Under the pieces are notes generated by a model, which worked only from the letters and a program-made list of their open reading frames with translations, ran no database searches and had not been told where the DNA came from. Shown here piece by piece: positions 32,263 to 45,052 of a stretch of DNA of 64,000 bases. Both the position numbers and the translations under genes were made by a program. Position 1 is the first letter of the stretch. Every line of letters begins with the position of its first letter. This DNA comes from Cryptomeria japonica (lineage: Eukaryota; Streptophyta; Pinopsida; Cupressales; Cupressaceae), in NCBI RefSeq assembly GCF_030272615.1, contig NC_081412.1, forward strand, positions 137,890,747 to 137,954,746, in the 5' to 3' direction.

Positions 32263-33256
32263 GGAGTGCTGTATATTCTAACATCTAAACTAATGGCTAA
32301 ATTAGAATGTGATATTTGGAGAGAATGCATCAAGCTGATAGTGATAGCTATCACAATAACGAAGGCTGAAGCTATTCTAGCTTCAAAACAGACCTTTCGT
32401 ACAGCGTGTTGTGACAGGTTAGTCAATCGTAACTGTTAATTGCAAAATCGACGGTATACAACGCACGACTAACTCCATACTGTCTTTTTGAAGCCAGAAT
32501 AAATGCATCCAATAATCAATGCATTTACATTCATACCAAAAACAAAAGGAAAACAGTCATGAAGCCTTCTGTACATAATTCCTGCCTTACATTTCTGGAA
32601 CACAGAGAAAGGAAAAAATCTTAAAAGCCTTGTGCATAAAGCCTTACATCTCTCTAATAATTGCTTGGATTACAATTTTATAATTCACAGCTTAATATCT
32701 TAATTGGCCTTTTAATAAGGTTAATTTAGCAATTGAACATAAAATCTTATTTACGTCATACATCCATCTTTTAACGTGATACTTTCCAGCCCTAATACAA
32801 TATATTTTAATTATTATTATAGATTTTAAATAAAATTTAGATGATAGAATAATAAAATATTAAAATAAGATTTTATTTAAGTAAAATATTTTTAGTTAAT
32901 TAAAAAAACTTAAAGAATAGATAAGATTTTTAAGATCTTACTTAGGTTAGATTAGGATTAAAGAATAAGAGAAGTTGATTTTTTTAAATATAATTTAATA
33001 TTAAAATAGATTTAGATAATAAGATAATAAAATATTAAAATAATATTTTATCTAAATAAAAATATTAAATATTTTTAATTAATTAAAAAAATTTAGAAAA
33101 TCAGATAAGACTTTTAAGATTTGATTTTAGAGAATAAGATAAGATTTCTTTGAAAATTTTAAATATTATTTTAGATTTTAAAATCAAGATGGAATTTAGA
33201 CAAGTGTCATTAGGTGTACTTGTCAATTGTAATAAAAATATATGTTGTAATTCTTA
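32263..33256. other. ADH 5' flank and AT-rich intergenic sequence
   Basis: No gene seen. From about 32800 to 33230 imperfect repeats of AGATAATAAAATATTAAAATA and TTTAGTTAATTAAAAAAA words appear about 130-190 bp apart. Confidence 0.5.
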
Positions 33257-33270
33257 ATTATTACAATTTT
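33257..33270. repeat. Left target-site duplication of the full-length LINE
   Basis: ATTATTACAATTTT, identical to 39462-39475. It is followed immediately by T residues that are the complement of the element's poly-A tail. Confidence 0.85.
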
Positions 33271-33450
33271 TTTTTGTATTAGAAATCGAGAGACCGATAA
33301 TCAGAGAGTTTATACAAAAGAGGTTACGGGAGGCAGAGCCTCAACCACCAAACAGTGAAACCAGAGAGACTAAGCAAGTAGCATATACAGTCACCTACTA
33401 ACCACAACAAAAAAGGGAGATGTTGAAGAGTACATAAAATTATGTTACTA

Positions 33451-36400
33451 TCATAAGGCAATGCTGCAGAACCTCATCCTGATCCTCCAGCCTTGTGTTC
33501 CTTCCATCCAAACCACCTTCTTCCTCTCCAGGATTTGGGAGCACATCTCTATCTTGTTGAAGGGAGGAGGCCTGGTATCTTGGAGTTCCTTGACCAGTTT
33601 CTTCATTGCATCATCAAAGGTGGTTTGGTTCTCTGCGATCCTGGCCCATTCATAACCATCTTGCATTTCATAGATAAACATGGTTGCTCGACCATCTTTG
33701 AGGAACCGCAGCAGTTTGTCCCTCTCAACGTTCATTGGAAAGCATACCTGCACAACAATTTTGTAATGTGTGAGTTTTTAAAAAAACCAGTAAGTTCCCT
33801 TTCATTGCCTTGAAACTTCTCCTCATTCCTAAGTTTCCAAATAAACCAAAGTATGAAGGAAGATAGAATTTGCCAGAATAAGTTAGCATCCTTCTTAAGC
33901 CCATGAATAAAACCAGTAATTATATCAAGAGTACAAACATGTTCAGTGATAGAAATTCCAAACAGTAACCAAATTTCTCTAGCAAAAGGGTAGTCAAAGA
34001 AAATGTGCCGCGCAGTCTCATGCTTCCTGCAAACAGAGCATAGGTCGTATGCAGCCGACTTATTCCTTATAGGCAATCTATCCAGTATGAGTTGCCACTT
34101 GAAGCATTTGATCTTAGGGGGGATGGGAGATCTCCATAGCTTCTCAAAGGTTTTCTGCCATGCGTAGGAGTTATGGTCAACATACCACAGAGTACTAATA
34201 TGATTGATCACTGAGGTGTCATGGTTGAGCAAGTTATAAATAGATTTGACTTTGATCTTGGGGAGAGTGGAGCCATCCTTCCATAGGAATGAGAGGTATC
34301 TATGAGTGTCTACATGAGTGTTTCTGGGGATATTGAAGGTAGCACATGCATTTTTAATCTAATTGTAGGTCCTCTTATGCGAAGCAGGGAGATCATACTT
34401 ATTACTAAGATTCTCCTAGCTGATGAGATTATCATACTCTAGGATATCCATAAGATACTTAATTCCCTTATTGTGCTAGTACCTAGCAGAGCATCCTTGG
34501 GTTAAGGCAAGGGGTTTATAGTTATGATATAGGTTCCACCATATCGATCTTTCACCATGGAGAGTACTATCACAGTCAACGCTAGAGTTGTCAATAAGTC
34601 TACGCACATGCTCCTAGGATTTCCAGATGGATTTAAACACCTAGGTGCCTTGGACAGACACAGAGAAACCGCCTGCAATCAAGTCACTAAACGGGAGGGC
34701 TTTCCAGGATTTGGCAGTCTTGGGGACACCATTTTGTATGTTGTGTCTGATGAGATCCTTCCAAGGTTCTTGACCTTCCAACGCATGGAATATCCATTTG
34801 GCCGCGAGGGAGATTCCTTGCATTCTGAGATCCTTAAGACCCAACCCACCAAGTTTTTTGTCTAAGTGGCACCAGGTCCATTTGACTGTGTGAGCTTTCC
34901 TTTTGCCCTTGCCATCAGACCATATGAAGCGTCTGATAGCCTTTTGGATTTCAAAAACTTGGTAGTTGTTGAACATCCAAACAGAGGAGTAGTAAATATA
35001 GTAAGAGGAGAGGATTTTCTGACAGACTTGAATCCTGCCAGCAAGGGAGAGGATCCTATTGTCCCACTTCTTAAGCTTTCTATCAATTTTTTCTTTGACC
35101 CATCTCCACATGTCTCTAAGAGAGGGAGATACAGAGAAGGGGATACCGAGGTATCTGACTATCTTATTAGGTCCTCCCCATGAATATCCAAACTATTGAA
35201 GCCAGTCCAGTGGTTTCTCTTTCCACCCAAGTAGGGTGGATTTGGAGCTGGAGATCCGAGCGCCAGAGGCTCTACCAAATGTGTCAATTTTTTGATTGAG
35301 GGAGTCGATATTATGCCTAGAGAGCTCCAGGAAGAGTGAGGTATCATCGACAAATTGAATGTTGAGCAATTCAGAGTCATCGGACATCTTAATGCCATGA
35401 ACTCTAGGAGATAGGGTGTCATCTCTAAGGAGATAGTATAAGGCATCTGATGCAATAACAAACAAAGCAAGGGCAAGGGGGCAACCCTGCCTAATGGATC
35501 TAGAGAGAGGAATAGGATGGGAAAGAGTCCCATTGACTTCAATCAGGGCGGACGCATCTTTGAGGAGGATTCAAACATAATCACAGAATTTGTTAGGGAA
35601 GCCATTTAGGCTTTGAGCATCATGAGGATGAAGTCCCATTCCACCCTGTCATAGGCTTTCTCAAAATTGACAAGGAACATGGCTGAGTCTTGGTTAGAGG
35701 TTCTAGCCCATTCCATAGATTCCTAGCTGGTGACAAGATTTTCCAAGATATACCTACCTTTAATGAATCCAGTTTGGGTAGAGCAAATGAACTTGGGAAG
35801 AATCTTCTCAAGGTGGGAAGCTAAGGCTTTAGCTAAGATTTTATAAGAGACGTTAAGGAGGGTAATTGGCCTCCATTTTTTTATGAGGGCTTTGTCCCCT
35901 TCTTTTGGGATAAGTTTAACAATACCCCTATTGATGAACTCCCCCAGGGTACCAGTGTCAAGTGCTTCATTGTAAATGCCATAAAGATCATTAGTGATCC
36001 AGTCAATATTGGTTTTGTAAAATTTAGCAGGAAGTCCATCAGCACCTGACGCCTTATTATCCTTGAGAGCCTTAATGGCATCAGCAATTTCTTGCATAGA
36101 GATCCTAGCTTTGAGGAGGAGAGATTCATCCTCAGAGATTCTTTTTGGAATAATGGTACTACATTTATTTCAAGCATCTTTCGAAGCTTCATTATCCTCT
36201 GAGGTAAACAGAGTCTTATAAAATATTTCGAAGGCATCTTTGTTATCATTGATATTTAGGAGTTCCTTATCCTCTACTGTTATTCTATCAATTTTCTCTC
36301 TGGTCTATTTTTGTTTAAGAAGATTAAAGAAAATTTTGGAGCCTTTATCCCCAAATTTGAGCTAGTGATTACGGGCTCTGATGAAGGCACCTCTGATTTT

Positions 36401-37486
36401 GACCTGTTGATGTTTTATGAGGATGTCTGTAGCCTGGGAGACCCGCTTGGCCAAGATAGGGGAGGAGGGTCGCATTTGGATTTCTTGTTCTAAAGAATGG
36501 AGTCGATGAGTGAGGGTTTTTTTTTGGGATCTAAAATCCTTGGCTTTCTTCTGGCCAATGGTTTGGAATATTTTCTGCTAGGAGGAAATGTTCCTCTTCC
36601 ACCTGAGAGTGTGGGATTGGGGATGCTGAGGCTGCATGTTGAAGAGCCTAACCATTCTGATGGCACTTAGGACATCCTTGTCTTTCAGCAGGGAGGTGTT
36701 GAGTATAAATTTCTTATTGCAAGAGTTGTTATTAGTGATGGAGTTTCTAGTATTAATGATGGCTAGGATAGGAAAATGGTCAGATAGGGCTACCAGTAAG
36801 ACAACCACCGCGTTCCCCAAGTGATTAGGGGAGAAGGAGAAGAAGTCATTATTAACATAGAACCTGTTTAGTTTGGAGTAGATTCGATTAGTGCCTTGCT
36901 GAAAGTTGCACTAGGTGTACCATAGGTTAGGGGTATCAGATTTGGTTCCCTCCAGGGGGTCAAACAACTACAGTTGTTGTTTAAACTTGTCACAATGAGG
37001 TTTTTCTAGACTCTTCCATTCAAAAGGAAGACCCCCAACCTTCTCATCTTGGTGTTTTGTCATGTTAAAGTCTCCAGCCATGACCCAGGGGATACATGGG
37101 AGGGATGCCAGCCAAATCCAGAGGGACATTCTTTCCTTGCAGTCATTAGGTGCATACATGGAGCATATGCCAAAGCAAGAGCCTCTAATATCTATTGTAG
37201 CCTAGACCACTCTATTACATGGGGAGATTCCCTTATCCCTGATGTAACTTGCCCACTTAGGGGCTATAAGAAGGCCAACTCCCCCCTTTCCTTTCAGGTG
37301 CTTGGTGCAAATTTTGATTGCATCTCTCCAAATGAAGTCGAGTGTAGTGTCGAGGCAGAACCCAACAACTTTAAGTTCTTGTAGCATCAAAAAATCTAAA
37401 TTTTTATGATAATCCAGAAATCTTTTAATAACAATTTTTTTATCAGGCGACTCAAGGCCTCTAATGTTCCAGGATATGTACTTCAT
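33451..37486 (-). pseudogene. LINE ORF2 (endonuclease-reverse transcriptase), broken
   Basis: Starts at an ATG (37486) with the endonuclease motif ISWNIRGLESPDKK. QELKV, GDFNMTKHQDEKVGG (about 37070) and LSDHFPILAI (about 36790) follow. RT motifs: SGADGLPAKFY and IVKLIPKEGD...WRPITLLNVSYKI (36097-35723), FEKAYDRVEWDFI (about 35660), RQGCPLALALFV (about 35480) and FVDDTSLFL (about 35355). The frame changes once near 35600. The thumb and linker (35111-34641) and a zf-RVT domain (34232-33732; IPPKIKCFKW, CSVCRKHETARHIFFDYPFA) follow. A further open frame (33753-33451) extends the 3' end. Confidence 0.87.
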
Positions 37487-37498
37487 TAGAGAGGAGGA

Positions 37499-39173
37499 TT
37501 AAGAAGGGTTGTTAGGGAGACCGTATTGATCTCCAGACTTCTTCTTGTTTTTTGAGCCCACAGGTCTACCTTTCTTCTTAGTCATGGAGGATCCTTTCAT
37601 GAGGTCCTCATCATCCTCACTAATCTTGGATGACTCATTTTTACTAACTGCATTTCCTCCTATGTCGGACCCAGACAACTGGGAGCTTGGAAAGCCAAGG
37701 AGCATTGTGCTAGATCCTTATTGGCATAGATAACTTCAATAACATGATTATCCTCTATCTCATTGAGCATACATGTTGTCGAGGGGTTGGTGGTGCTAAC
37801 ATTAGGGGTAAGTCCTGCAAGTGATGAGGAGTCCGTTTGTTTGGGAATTCCAGATCTGAGTATCATTTATGCAGGATTATCACTTATGCTAGCATCATTA
37901 GCTCCACGATTAGGGTTTTCCAGATTTTTAACCATTTTTTTTACCACAGAGTTAGCCGGGGTTTGAGAGGTAGTTGGTAAGTCATTATTCGCTGGGGGGG
38001 GGTTTCGCTAGTACCGACCAATTGGTTGGTATTTTGGACATTAGACTGGCTATGATTTAGGGCTTTTTGATGGGCAATTTTCTGCCTTCGCTTTCTTGAG
38101 GTGACCATATGAAAGCAGTCAGAAGGCGAATCTTCAAGACCTTTTGAGGGGTCAGAAACAGGGACGAGGGGTTCAGATACTAGAGGTGCGTGGTCAATAT
38201 GCATTGGATTTAATTCACTAGGATTGGTGTCGGGTGGAGATGTCTCTTCGTTAACAAAGTGTAGGCTAGTTGAATTAAGGTCTTTACTGGTTCTAGGGTT
38301 TATAGATGCATCGGCTAAATTAATGTTATTCTTTTATTTTCTACGATTGATGATTGGATAGTTTTTACGAAGATGCCCTTCTTTCTTGCAGAGAAAACAA
38401 GTGTTCAAACCTCCATGTATTTCAATAGGACAAATGAAGGTATCTCCATTAATATTTAGGTTTAAACACGGAGGGATGTCAATCCCAGGCTTAATCGATA
38501 CAAGCATTCTTGCATCAAGGTTGGGTACCAAACGGGTAGTCTCATCAATCTGAATTGTTTTGCCAAATGGTTCCATTAGTTAGGGAAGAAAACGCCAAAT
38601 AAAGGGAGGGACATCTTTAAGGATGACCCATCTGGGGGAGGATAGCATGAGAAATTCCTCATTAACCACCTCTGGAGACCAGGCTAGGGCTCGAAAGGAG
38701 ATATTCTTGATCGTCCAATATTGGCATTTGAGGGCTTCAAGATGGGATTCATGCGTGTTAAAGAAAATAAGGTAAAGGCCTTTTTGTATTTGCCTGCAGA
38801 ACGATATTTTAAGCCCTAATTTCAAATTCTAGAGATTATTGAACCAATCATCTAAGAATTTCCTAGGCGGGCATTTTTCAATATCAACACAAGCAAAGAA
38901 GATGGCAGTGTCACTTAACCTAAGTTTTTCTGAAGCAATTTCATTCAGCATTTCATTATTTGGTGAAATGCAGAAGGAGTCCGAAGTAATGCTAGGGCAC
39001 TTACCTTCCTCACTGGGTCGTTTGTCTCCAGGAGCCTTAAGAAATCGCGGACAAGGGTGGACTCCATTTGCAAGCGGGGCGACGGTCTCTGCAAAGGATT
39101 TTTTCAGGGTTGGGTTTGTTTGAGTGGCAGATTTAGGGCCATTAATGGCACCGCCATCTGATTCTGGCTCCAT
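37499..39173 (-). pseudogene. LINE ORF1 with zinc knuckle, broken
   Basis: An ATG at 39173 starts an in-frame series (39173-38829, 38825-38580, 38576-38334) separated only by two TAG stops. It contains a DUF4283-like region (FLDDWFNNL; YWTIKNISFRALAWSP; PRWVILKDVPPFIW) and a zinc knuckle CFLCKKEGHLRKNY in which the last Cys is replaced by Tyr. Further pieces (38204-37941, 37866-37660, 37705-37499) need frameshifts. The last ends in an AT-hook-like KKKGRPVGSKNKKK, and its stop lies 12 bp before the ORF2 ATG. Confidence 0.8.
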
Positions 39174-39461
39174 CAGGAACTAGGGTTGGGTTGCACGTTC
39201 AAGTAAGTAGGCGACGAAGTTAGGTTTAAATGAAACTACAGAGCATTAATTCTCATAGTTAAAAGAAAAGTAAGTGGACGGGGAAGAGTTTGCAAACCGG
39301 GTGGAGGAGATTAACTCCTCCACATTAACGCCGAGGTGCCCATGTCATTTGCCCAGGTTGCCTCGATTATGCTACCGCCTTCAAGAGGGAGTAAGGTGCA
39401 ATCACATCCAGTCCGAAAATTCGCAGAGCCCGCCAATTCTCCAATGTTTTAGAATCTTATC

Positions 39462-39475
39462 ATTATTACAATTTT
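39462..39475. repeat. Right target-site duplication of the full-length LINE
   Basis: ATTATTACAATTTT, identical to 33257-33270, at the 5' border of the minus-strand element. Confidence 0.85.
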
Positions 39476-39960
39476 GAATTATTATTATTTTAATTATATT
39501 TTTGTTATATTAAGTATAACTGTCACTTCAAATAAAATAAGTGGTTTTTGATTAGTGTTATTATGTTTGTGTATAAGTTAGCTTGTTCTTATTGGTGGAG
39601 TCTTTGATTAGTTGTGTTTTGACTGATTAAAGTTCCTTTATTGTTTCTATGGGTACATGTTTCTTGCTCTGTTATTTCACTTCAATAAAATAATATTAAT
39701 AATTATAATAAAATATAAATATTATAATAAAAATATATATTTCTTAAGAATATAATCCTGATCTAATTATAAAATCTATATAATTATAATTATAAATAAT
39801 AAAATTAATCTTAAACTTAATTATTAACTATTAGTTTAAGATTATATATTATTTTAATTATATTTATGTAGTATTAATTATAATTGATCTTAATAAAATA
39901 AATATTAATAATTATAAAATTATATAATATAAACAATAAAGTGAAAATAGGTATTTTATA
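39476..39960. other. AT-rich intergenic sequence
   Basis: Very A/T-rich, with repeated TTATAATAAAAATATA words. It continues the same kind of AT-rich DNA seen left of the LINE, as expected for a split insertion site. No gene. Confidence 0.6.
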
Positions 39961-40534
39961 ATCGATCGAGTGAAGATCGTTGACAATGTCAGGATCTCCT
40001 TTAGAGAGTAAAACATACACCTCTTTGAAGAAGAGGTAGGTGAATCAGCTAAAAGCTATAAAATAGGAGTTGCATTGTTGATCTCTAGTAGAGGGGTGAT
40101 GACAAACTCCAAAGAAGGTGGAGCCTCCTCACCAACAAGCACAAATGTAGATAAAGAAGTCATAGGAACTTATTTTCAATGATGAAACTCAGGAGAAAGG
40201 CCCTATTTAAAATTATGCTTAGGAGGCTGGGGTGAAGGCTTCACATCAACTATGGTAGGTCTGAGGATCCCAGGAAGGCTATGATGCAGAAGTGGAGAGG
40301 AAACGAGCAAAGAAAACAAGGCTGGATTGGACACCACTTGTGTATGCAACATGTCTATACGCTAGGAAAATGAAGGGATATCAGGAAGAGAGGTGATAAG
40401 TGGCAACTCCAAGGAGGGAGTGCAATGAATACCTGTACCTTCTTTGGGTGAGGCTCATCAATAGTCCCTAAAGGAGCATAGAGGATGGGTTAGAAACAAG
40501 TGTAGAGACAACAAGACTAACAAAAACTAAAATA

Positions 40535-40539
40535 GACAC
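40535..40539. repeat. Target duplication GACAC, left
   Basis: GACAC directly precedes the solo LTR and is repeated at 41729-41733. Confidence 0.75.
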
Positions 40540-41728
40540 TGTAAAGCGAAAAATCGAACCCTAGGTGTTCCCCCACTCCATGGAGAGAGAAAGGAGGTCA
40601 CTAGGGTTGACGGTTTTCAATTAGGAGAGACTTTACATTTAAAAGAGGGGTTGAAACCCACAAGATCCAATCCCACACAATGCAAGACTAGATTCTAAAT
40701 GAGTTTCAAGGGTGGAGACATCAAGGATACCCTCTTTTGTAAAGAATGTAGATAGAAGGATTGAACTAGGAATGTATGTAAAAGTAAGAAAGATTTGCTT
40801 GTAGACAGAGATAGGGACACGGGATGAATCTACGGACTTGAAATTAGTAGTAAAATGTCGAGACGAAGCTGTCCTGCAAATTTGAGCGAAAGTTGACGGG
40901 ACGATGGCACTCGGAGTGCACACGGTCCTCCAAAAAATCCGCGAAACGAAGGGGGATCTGTTCGTCTCTGCACAAGGATTCCAGATCTTCAATTACAGCC
41001 GCGTACCTGCAACCTACACATAGAAAAGAGAGGACGATTGGGGGGTTAGGGATGAGGGGTTTGCCTTTAGGTCAAACCCTGGTTTTGGAATTAACCAAGA
41101 AATGAGAATGCTGTAAATGTAAGTGTTTGTAATGTAATCAAGTACTGATACCTTGTTGTAAGAATGTTTGTATTCTTACATGCGAAGGTGTAATGATGTT
41201 GTATGTTATATGTTGTAGGTGATCTCCTCTTCAATGGTTGAATCCCTGTCTTGAATGCAACACTTAGCCTTGAATGGAGACTTAGAATGCTCAATTGCTT
41301 GAAGGAATGCTTGAATGCTTGAATGTTTGAATATTTGCCTATCGCTTCCGCATCTTGCACACATATATTTTTCCTCCTCTTTTGGGAGAGGAAATGTAGT
41401 TTATATACTTGTCAATTAGGGTTAGGAGACTGATTTTTCCGACCTTAGGCCGACCTAGGAACATTATTTTCCAAATTGCAAACTTAAAGACCCGATGCCC
41501 AACAAGAGACCGGGCCCAAAATAGGGCCAGGGACCAGGGCGCTGGGCGCCATGGTCCCACCTCCCAGGATAGCAGGGTGCAAGGAGGATCAGGCCAAGGT
41601 GCAGAAAGATGCAGTTTTTGATGTCGTAAATAGGTTTCGGGGTCTCCATTCAGGCTCAATGTTGCGCCGCCATCGTGAAGACCCAAATGCAGTCGAAATT
41701 GCAAGTGTCACAATTTTAGGACGCTACA
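40540..41728 (-). mobile_element. Solo LTR of a Ty3/gypsy-type element
   Basis: 1,189 bp with TG...CA ends and complementary tips (TGTAAAGCG at 40540, CGCTACA at 41728), flanked by the 5-bp duplication GACAC. On the minus strand it starts TGTAGCGTCCTAAAATTGTG, a style seen in plant gypsy LTRs, and has a good TATATAAA box at 41407-41400 about 320 bp in. No primer site, purine tract or coding region adjoins it, so it is a solo LTR left by recombination. Minus-strand frames inside (such as 40992-40639) are not genes. Confidence 0.87.
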
Positions 41729-41733
41729 GACAC
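41729..41733. repeat. Target duplication GACAC, right
   Basis: Matches 40535-40539. The flanks on both sides belong to the same gypsy remnant. Confidence 0.75.
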
Positions 41734-42095
41734 AAATGTAGAAGGAGAAGAAGCAAACATCGAAGAGTCACCCTCAGCCTTCAAAGCAACCTCACATTTC
41801 TTGGCCATTGATAGTTGATGATGCTTATGCTCACATGCAAGCTAGTTTTGATGTAGATAGGGACCATGAAGGGAAGCTTGAGAAGACTCAGTAATATCTT
41901 GCTCCATAGGAGAGGTTGTAAGTATCAATATTAATAGAGAAGAAGGCCCAACTGAAGAAGTAGGAGGTGCTAGTACCATACCAAGAATTATAGACTTATT
42001 ATAGAAACCTTTCCTTGTTTTTCTCTAAGAGTAGTCAAAGGAGTAGGAGGAGACTTTGAAGGCTGGGATATAGGTTCCAAAGGAGAAGGGTGAGG

Positions 42096-44900
42096 TCATG
42101 ACAAGTGTTTAACCTTGCTATAAAAAGTAGGGTGAGGGATATCTATGAGGATGGAAAGCTCAAAGGGAGGGTGAGCCTTAGATTTTGGTAATGTAGGTGA
42201 ATTTCCTTTATCTACACTAGGAATATTAACAAGAATAGAAGAAACCACTAGAGGTTGTGTGGCTCTCGGCGAATGGGGAGGCCTACCTCGAGGAATGGGC
42301 TTTCCCTTAACTCTTGACAAAGAGGGAGTAGAAGCTGAAGCACACTACAATACATGAGTAGAGTCAAATGCAGAAAGAGCCAAAGACACAATAGATTGGA
42401 CTAAGTTAGGTGCTATCTCCTTGATCGTATACTTGTAATATGCTTTATATAATAGATCACTATGGGAAACATGGCTCCTATTTGAGTAGGCCAAAAATGA
42501 TCAAGGGAGAAGCCCCCACAGGAGGCCAGTGGTTGATATCCAGTGTCTTGAATATTATGCATGAAACTATCGTGAAAAAATTTGAGACATCTATGTACAA
42601 CTGAGGGGATAACATCCATAGAAACTAGCCAGGGGATGCCTAGATTTACATGGAATAGGTCAGACTCATGGATGACAACAAATGTACTAGAGATACTACC
42701 TTGGGTCCCATAAGGACCATCAAGGTATTGCACCCCATGGGTGGAATAGAAAGACCATCATGTGTATAGATAGTTGCCCGACACTCGACATATTCTCCCT
42801 TATGAAGTCCATTGATGAAGAGGGCCTCTTCTGTGATCATATTGATTCTACATATTGGATAAATCATAACACCTATGATAATGTTACCATTGATTTTGGT
42901 AGGGATCATGTAAAGAGAATTAGGCTCTCCACTAAATGACAAGTCAGGAGGTGTGAATGATATAGTAGTACTCTTAGTCCTCTGACTTAAGAGAGAAATC
43001 AGAGTGATGGTGACCATGTTCACATGAGGACAATCTCTCAATGGAGAATAAGATGATGCAACGATAAAATTTTATGAATGTGGGGGGGATAGATTGGTAT
43101 AGATTTGCAACTTATTGTTTACTTTATCAATAGATTTATTAGATTTTTGCTTCCTATCTCCAACCTGGATGGTATCATTATCTATATGGTCTTGGACCAT
43201 GTGTCTCAAATGCATACAACATTTAGTATCATGACTCAACACACAATAATTCTAATAGAACTTAGAACCATCATACCAATGAGGGTATGTTCTATTGTTT
43301 GGAAGAGGTCTTATCGTAGGGAGGATCACCAAGTTATCTTTTCAAAAAATTTGTAATACACTCAAGTAAGAATATGATAGTTTAGTGAATACCTAATTGC
43401 ATTGAGGCTTTAATGTGTTTTTCTTAGTTGCCTAGGGAGTTGTGATTACATTAGCTATAGATTTATTCTTCAAGGACCCATTTGAGGAAGATACACCTCC
43501 AAAGTTATCAGCACAAGAATTCAGAGTAGGATCTTCAAACTAAGTCAATGTATGTTGATAGTCAATGAGAATAGTGTAAATATTGGATAAAGTTAAATAT
43601 CTATTTAAGGATAATTTATCCCATAGTGCTTGTATTGAAAAATGCCAATGAACATCCTCCAAAGGTCACCATCAAGAAGGGCATAAGGGATCTTAGTTGA
43701 TATAGATTGATACCTTGATATAAAATCAATCAACTTCTTTTTGTTGCTATTGGCAATAAACAAGGTCAGTGATGATGAACTTGTTGTCAAATTTAGCTTT
43801 CAGAAGACATTTGAGAAATGAATATGTCAATTGATCAAAGGTTTGAATCAAATAATTTGATAAAGAATTATACCATTCTAACATGGTCCCTTTAAGAGAC
43901 CAAGATAATAGTTTAAGCATAATATAATCTTGACTACAAAAATCATTACAGAGAGTAAGGAAATAATTACTATGTAAGTGAGGATCTCCATCACCACTAT
44001 ATCAATCAAACTTTAGAATATCGATCCCTTGGTGAAGGTGATAATTAAGGATGTGTAATGCAAGTAGGTTGTGATGATAATATGGTGAAAGAGAGGGATG
44101 ATTAGCATCATTTGTGAGATTATCAAGTTGTGGAAATTGCCCCGTATTTTGTAATATGATGTTAAAGATAGGATTAACAAGTGGATTTTGCATACCAACA
44201 TATATATTAGCATTGACACTAGCAACAACACCAGGGATAGCACCAACTCCAACACAAGGGATATTACTAGCATCAGTACCAGGGCTAGTGTTGATACTAA
44301 AAGCATGAGCTATGATGTAGTGATAACATAGCTAGTAGTCAAACCAATGTACCCCAAGTGAGTCTAACAAATATTAATGCTCAGAATCATGCCACTAGAT
44401 AAAGGATCAATCATGAGACCCATATCCAATATATGAATAGACACCCTAGGCATAGCAACACCAATCTAAGGACGAGTGATATTAGATTGTGTGTCCTGAA
44501 GCTTAGGTTCAATAGGAGGCACACGAGTCCTAACAATCATAGATAATGCCCTAAGCACCTCCAGACCCTTATGATATGAGATGAGCAATTCTCTCATATT
44601 ACTTATGATAGAACTGACTTGAGGGAGGACAAATTTTGATTTAAGAAAGCTTTGAAATCCCTTGGGTTCTCCTCAAGTGATTGAATTTGATCAAATATAA
44701 CCGTTACAGTAGATTCATGGTCCACAACAGGAGGAGACCTCAGAGGGGTATTCGTTGGAGTATTATTTCAAGAGTTGGCCTAAGAACCAAATGTAGTAGA
44801 ACCTCCCAAACCTAAACCTAAAGGAAAGACTGAGGAGCAAAAGGATCAATAGGATTAACCTTCCCCAAGAAAAATGTAATAGGTCTCATGACTGTTTGGG
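42096..44900 (-). pseudogene. Ty3/gypsy gag-protease, broken
   Basis: The gag portion shows the retrotransposon-gag signature (LKGTMLEWYNSLSNYLIQTF, about 43910-43850) after an Asn/Pro/His-rich N-terminal segment (44193-44002). The protease-like portion (43041-42413) has text such as INGNIIIGVMIYPICRINM and FHVNLGIPWLVSMDVIPSVV, the gypsy pattern of an LGxPWL segment followed by a conserved hydrophobic and basic stretch. The catalytic DTGA-type motif is not clearly kept. A proline-rich tail follows (42320-42096). Frames change repeatedly. Confidence 0.6.
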
Positions 44901-45030
44901 TTGTAAAACTCATAGACGAACTTCAAAACACTCTAAAAACCTCAAGATTGAGCAAGAAATAAAATAGACAAAAGCACTGATTGTTTAAGCTTGTGATTTT
45001 TTTTTTCAACAAATTTTAAACTAGAAGCAA

Positions 45031-45052
45031 GCTCACGTTAGGTTCACCAAAA
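45031..45052 (-). other. Primer-binding-site region of the minus-strand gypsy element
   Basis: On the minus strand the LTR ends CCTCTACA and is followed by TTTTGGTGAACCTAACGTGA. Position and the TTTGGTG start fit a reverse-transcription primer site. The tRNA species is not identified. Confidence 0.5.

Larger units (their letters stand above)
33271..39461 (-). mobile_element. Full-length LINE (6.2 kb) with target-site duplication
   Basis: Minus-strand order: 5' UTR (39461-39174), ORF1 (39173-37499), ORF2 (37486-about 33451), short poly-A (T run at 33271-33275). A perfect 14-bp duplication flanks it, so 5' truncation is unlikely. It is a different lineage from the LINE at 1-5186: their ORF1 and RT texts differ clearly. 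Both ORFs are damaged, so the copy is dead although its ends are well preserved. Confidence 0.92.

Noticed and set aside
40639..40992. 117-codon minus-strand frame
   Set aside because: Lies entirely inside the solo LTR; no recognisable domain.
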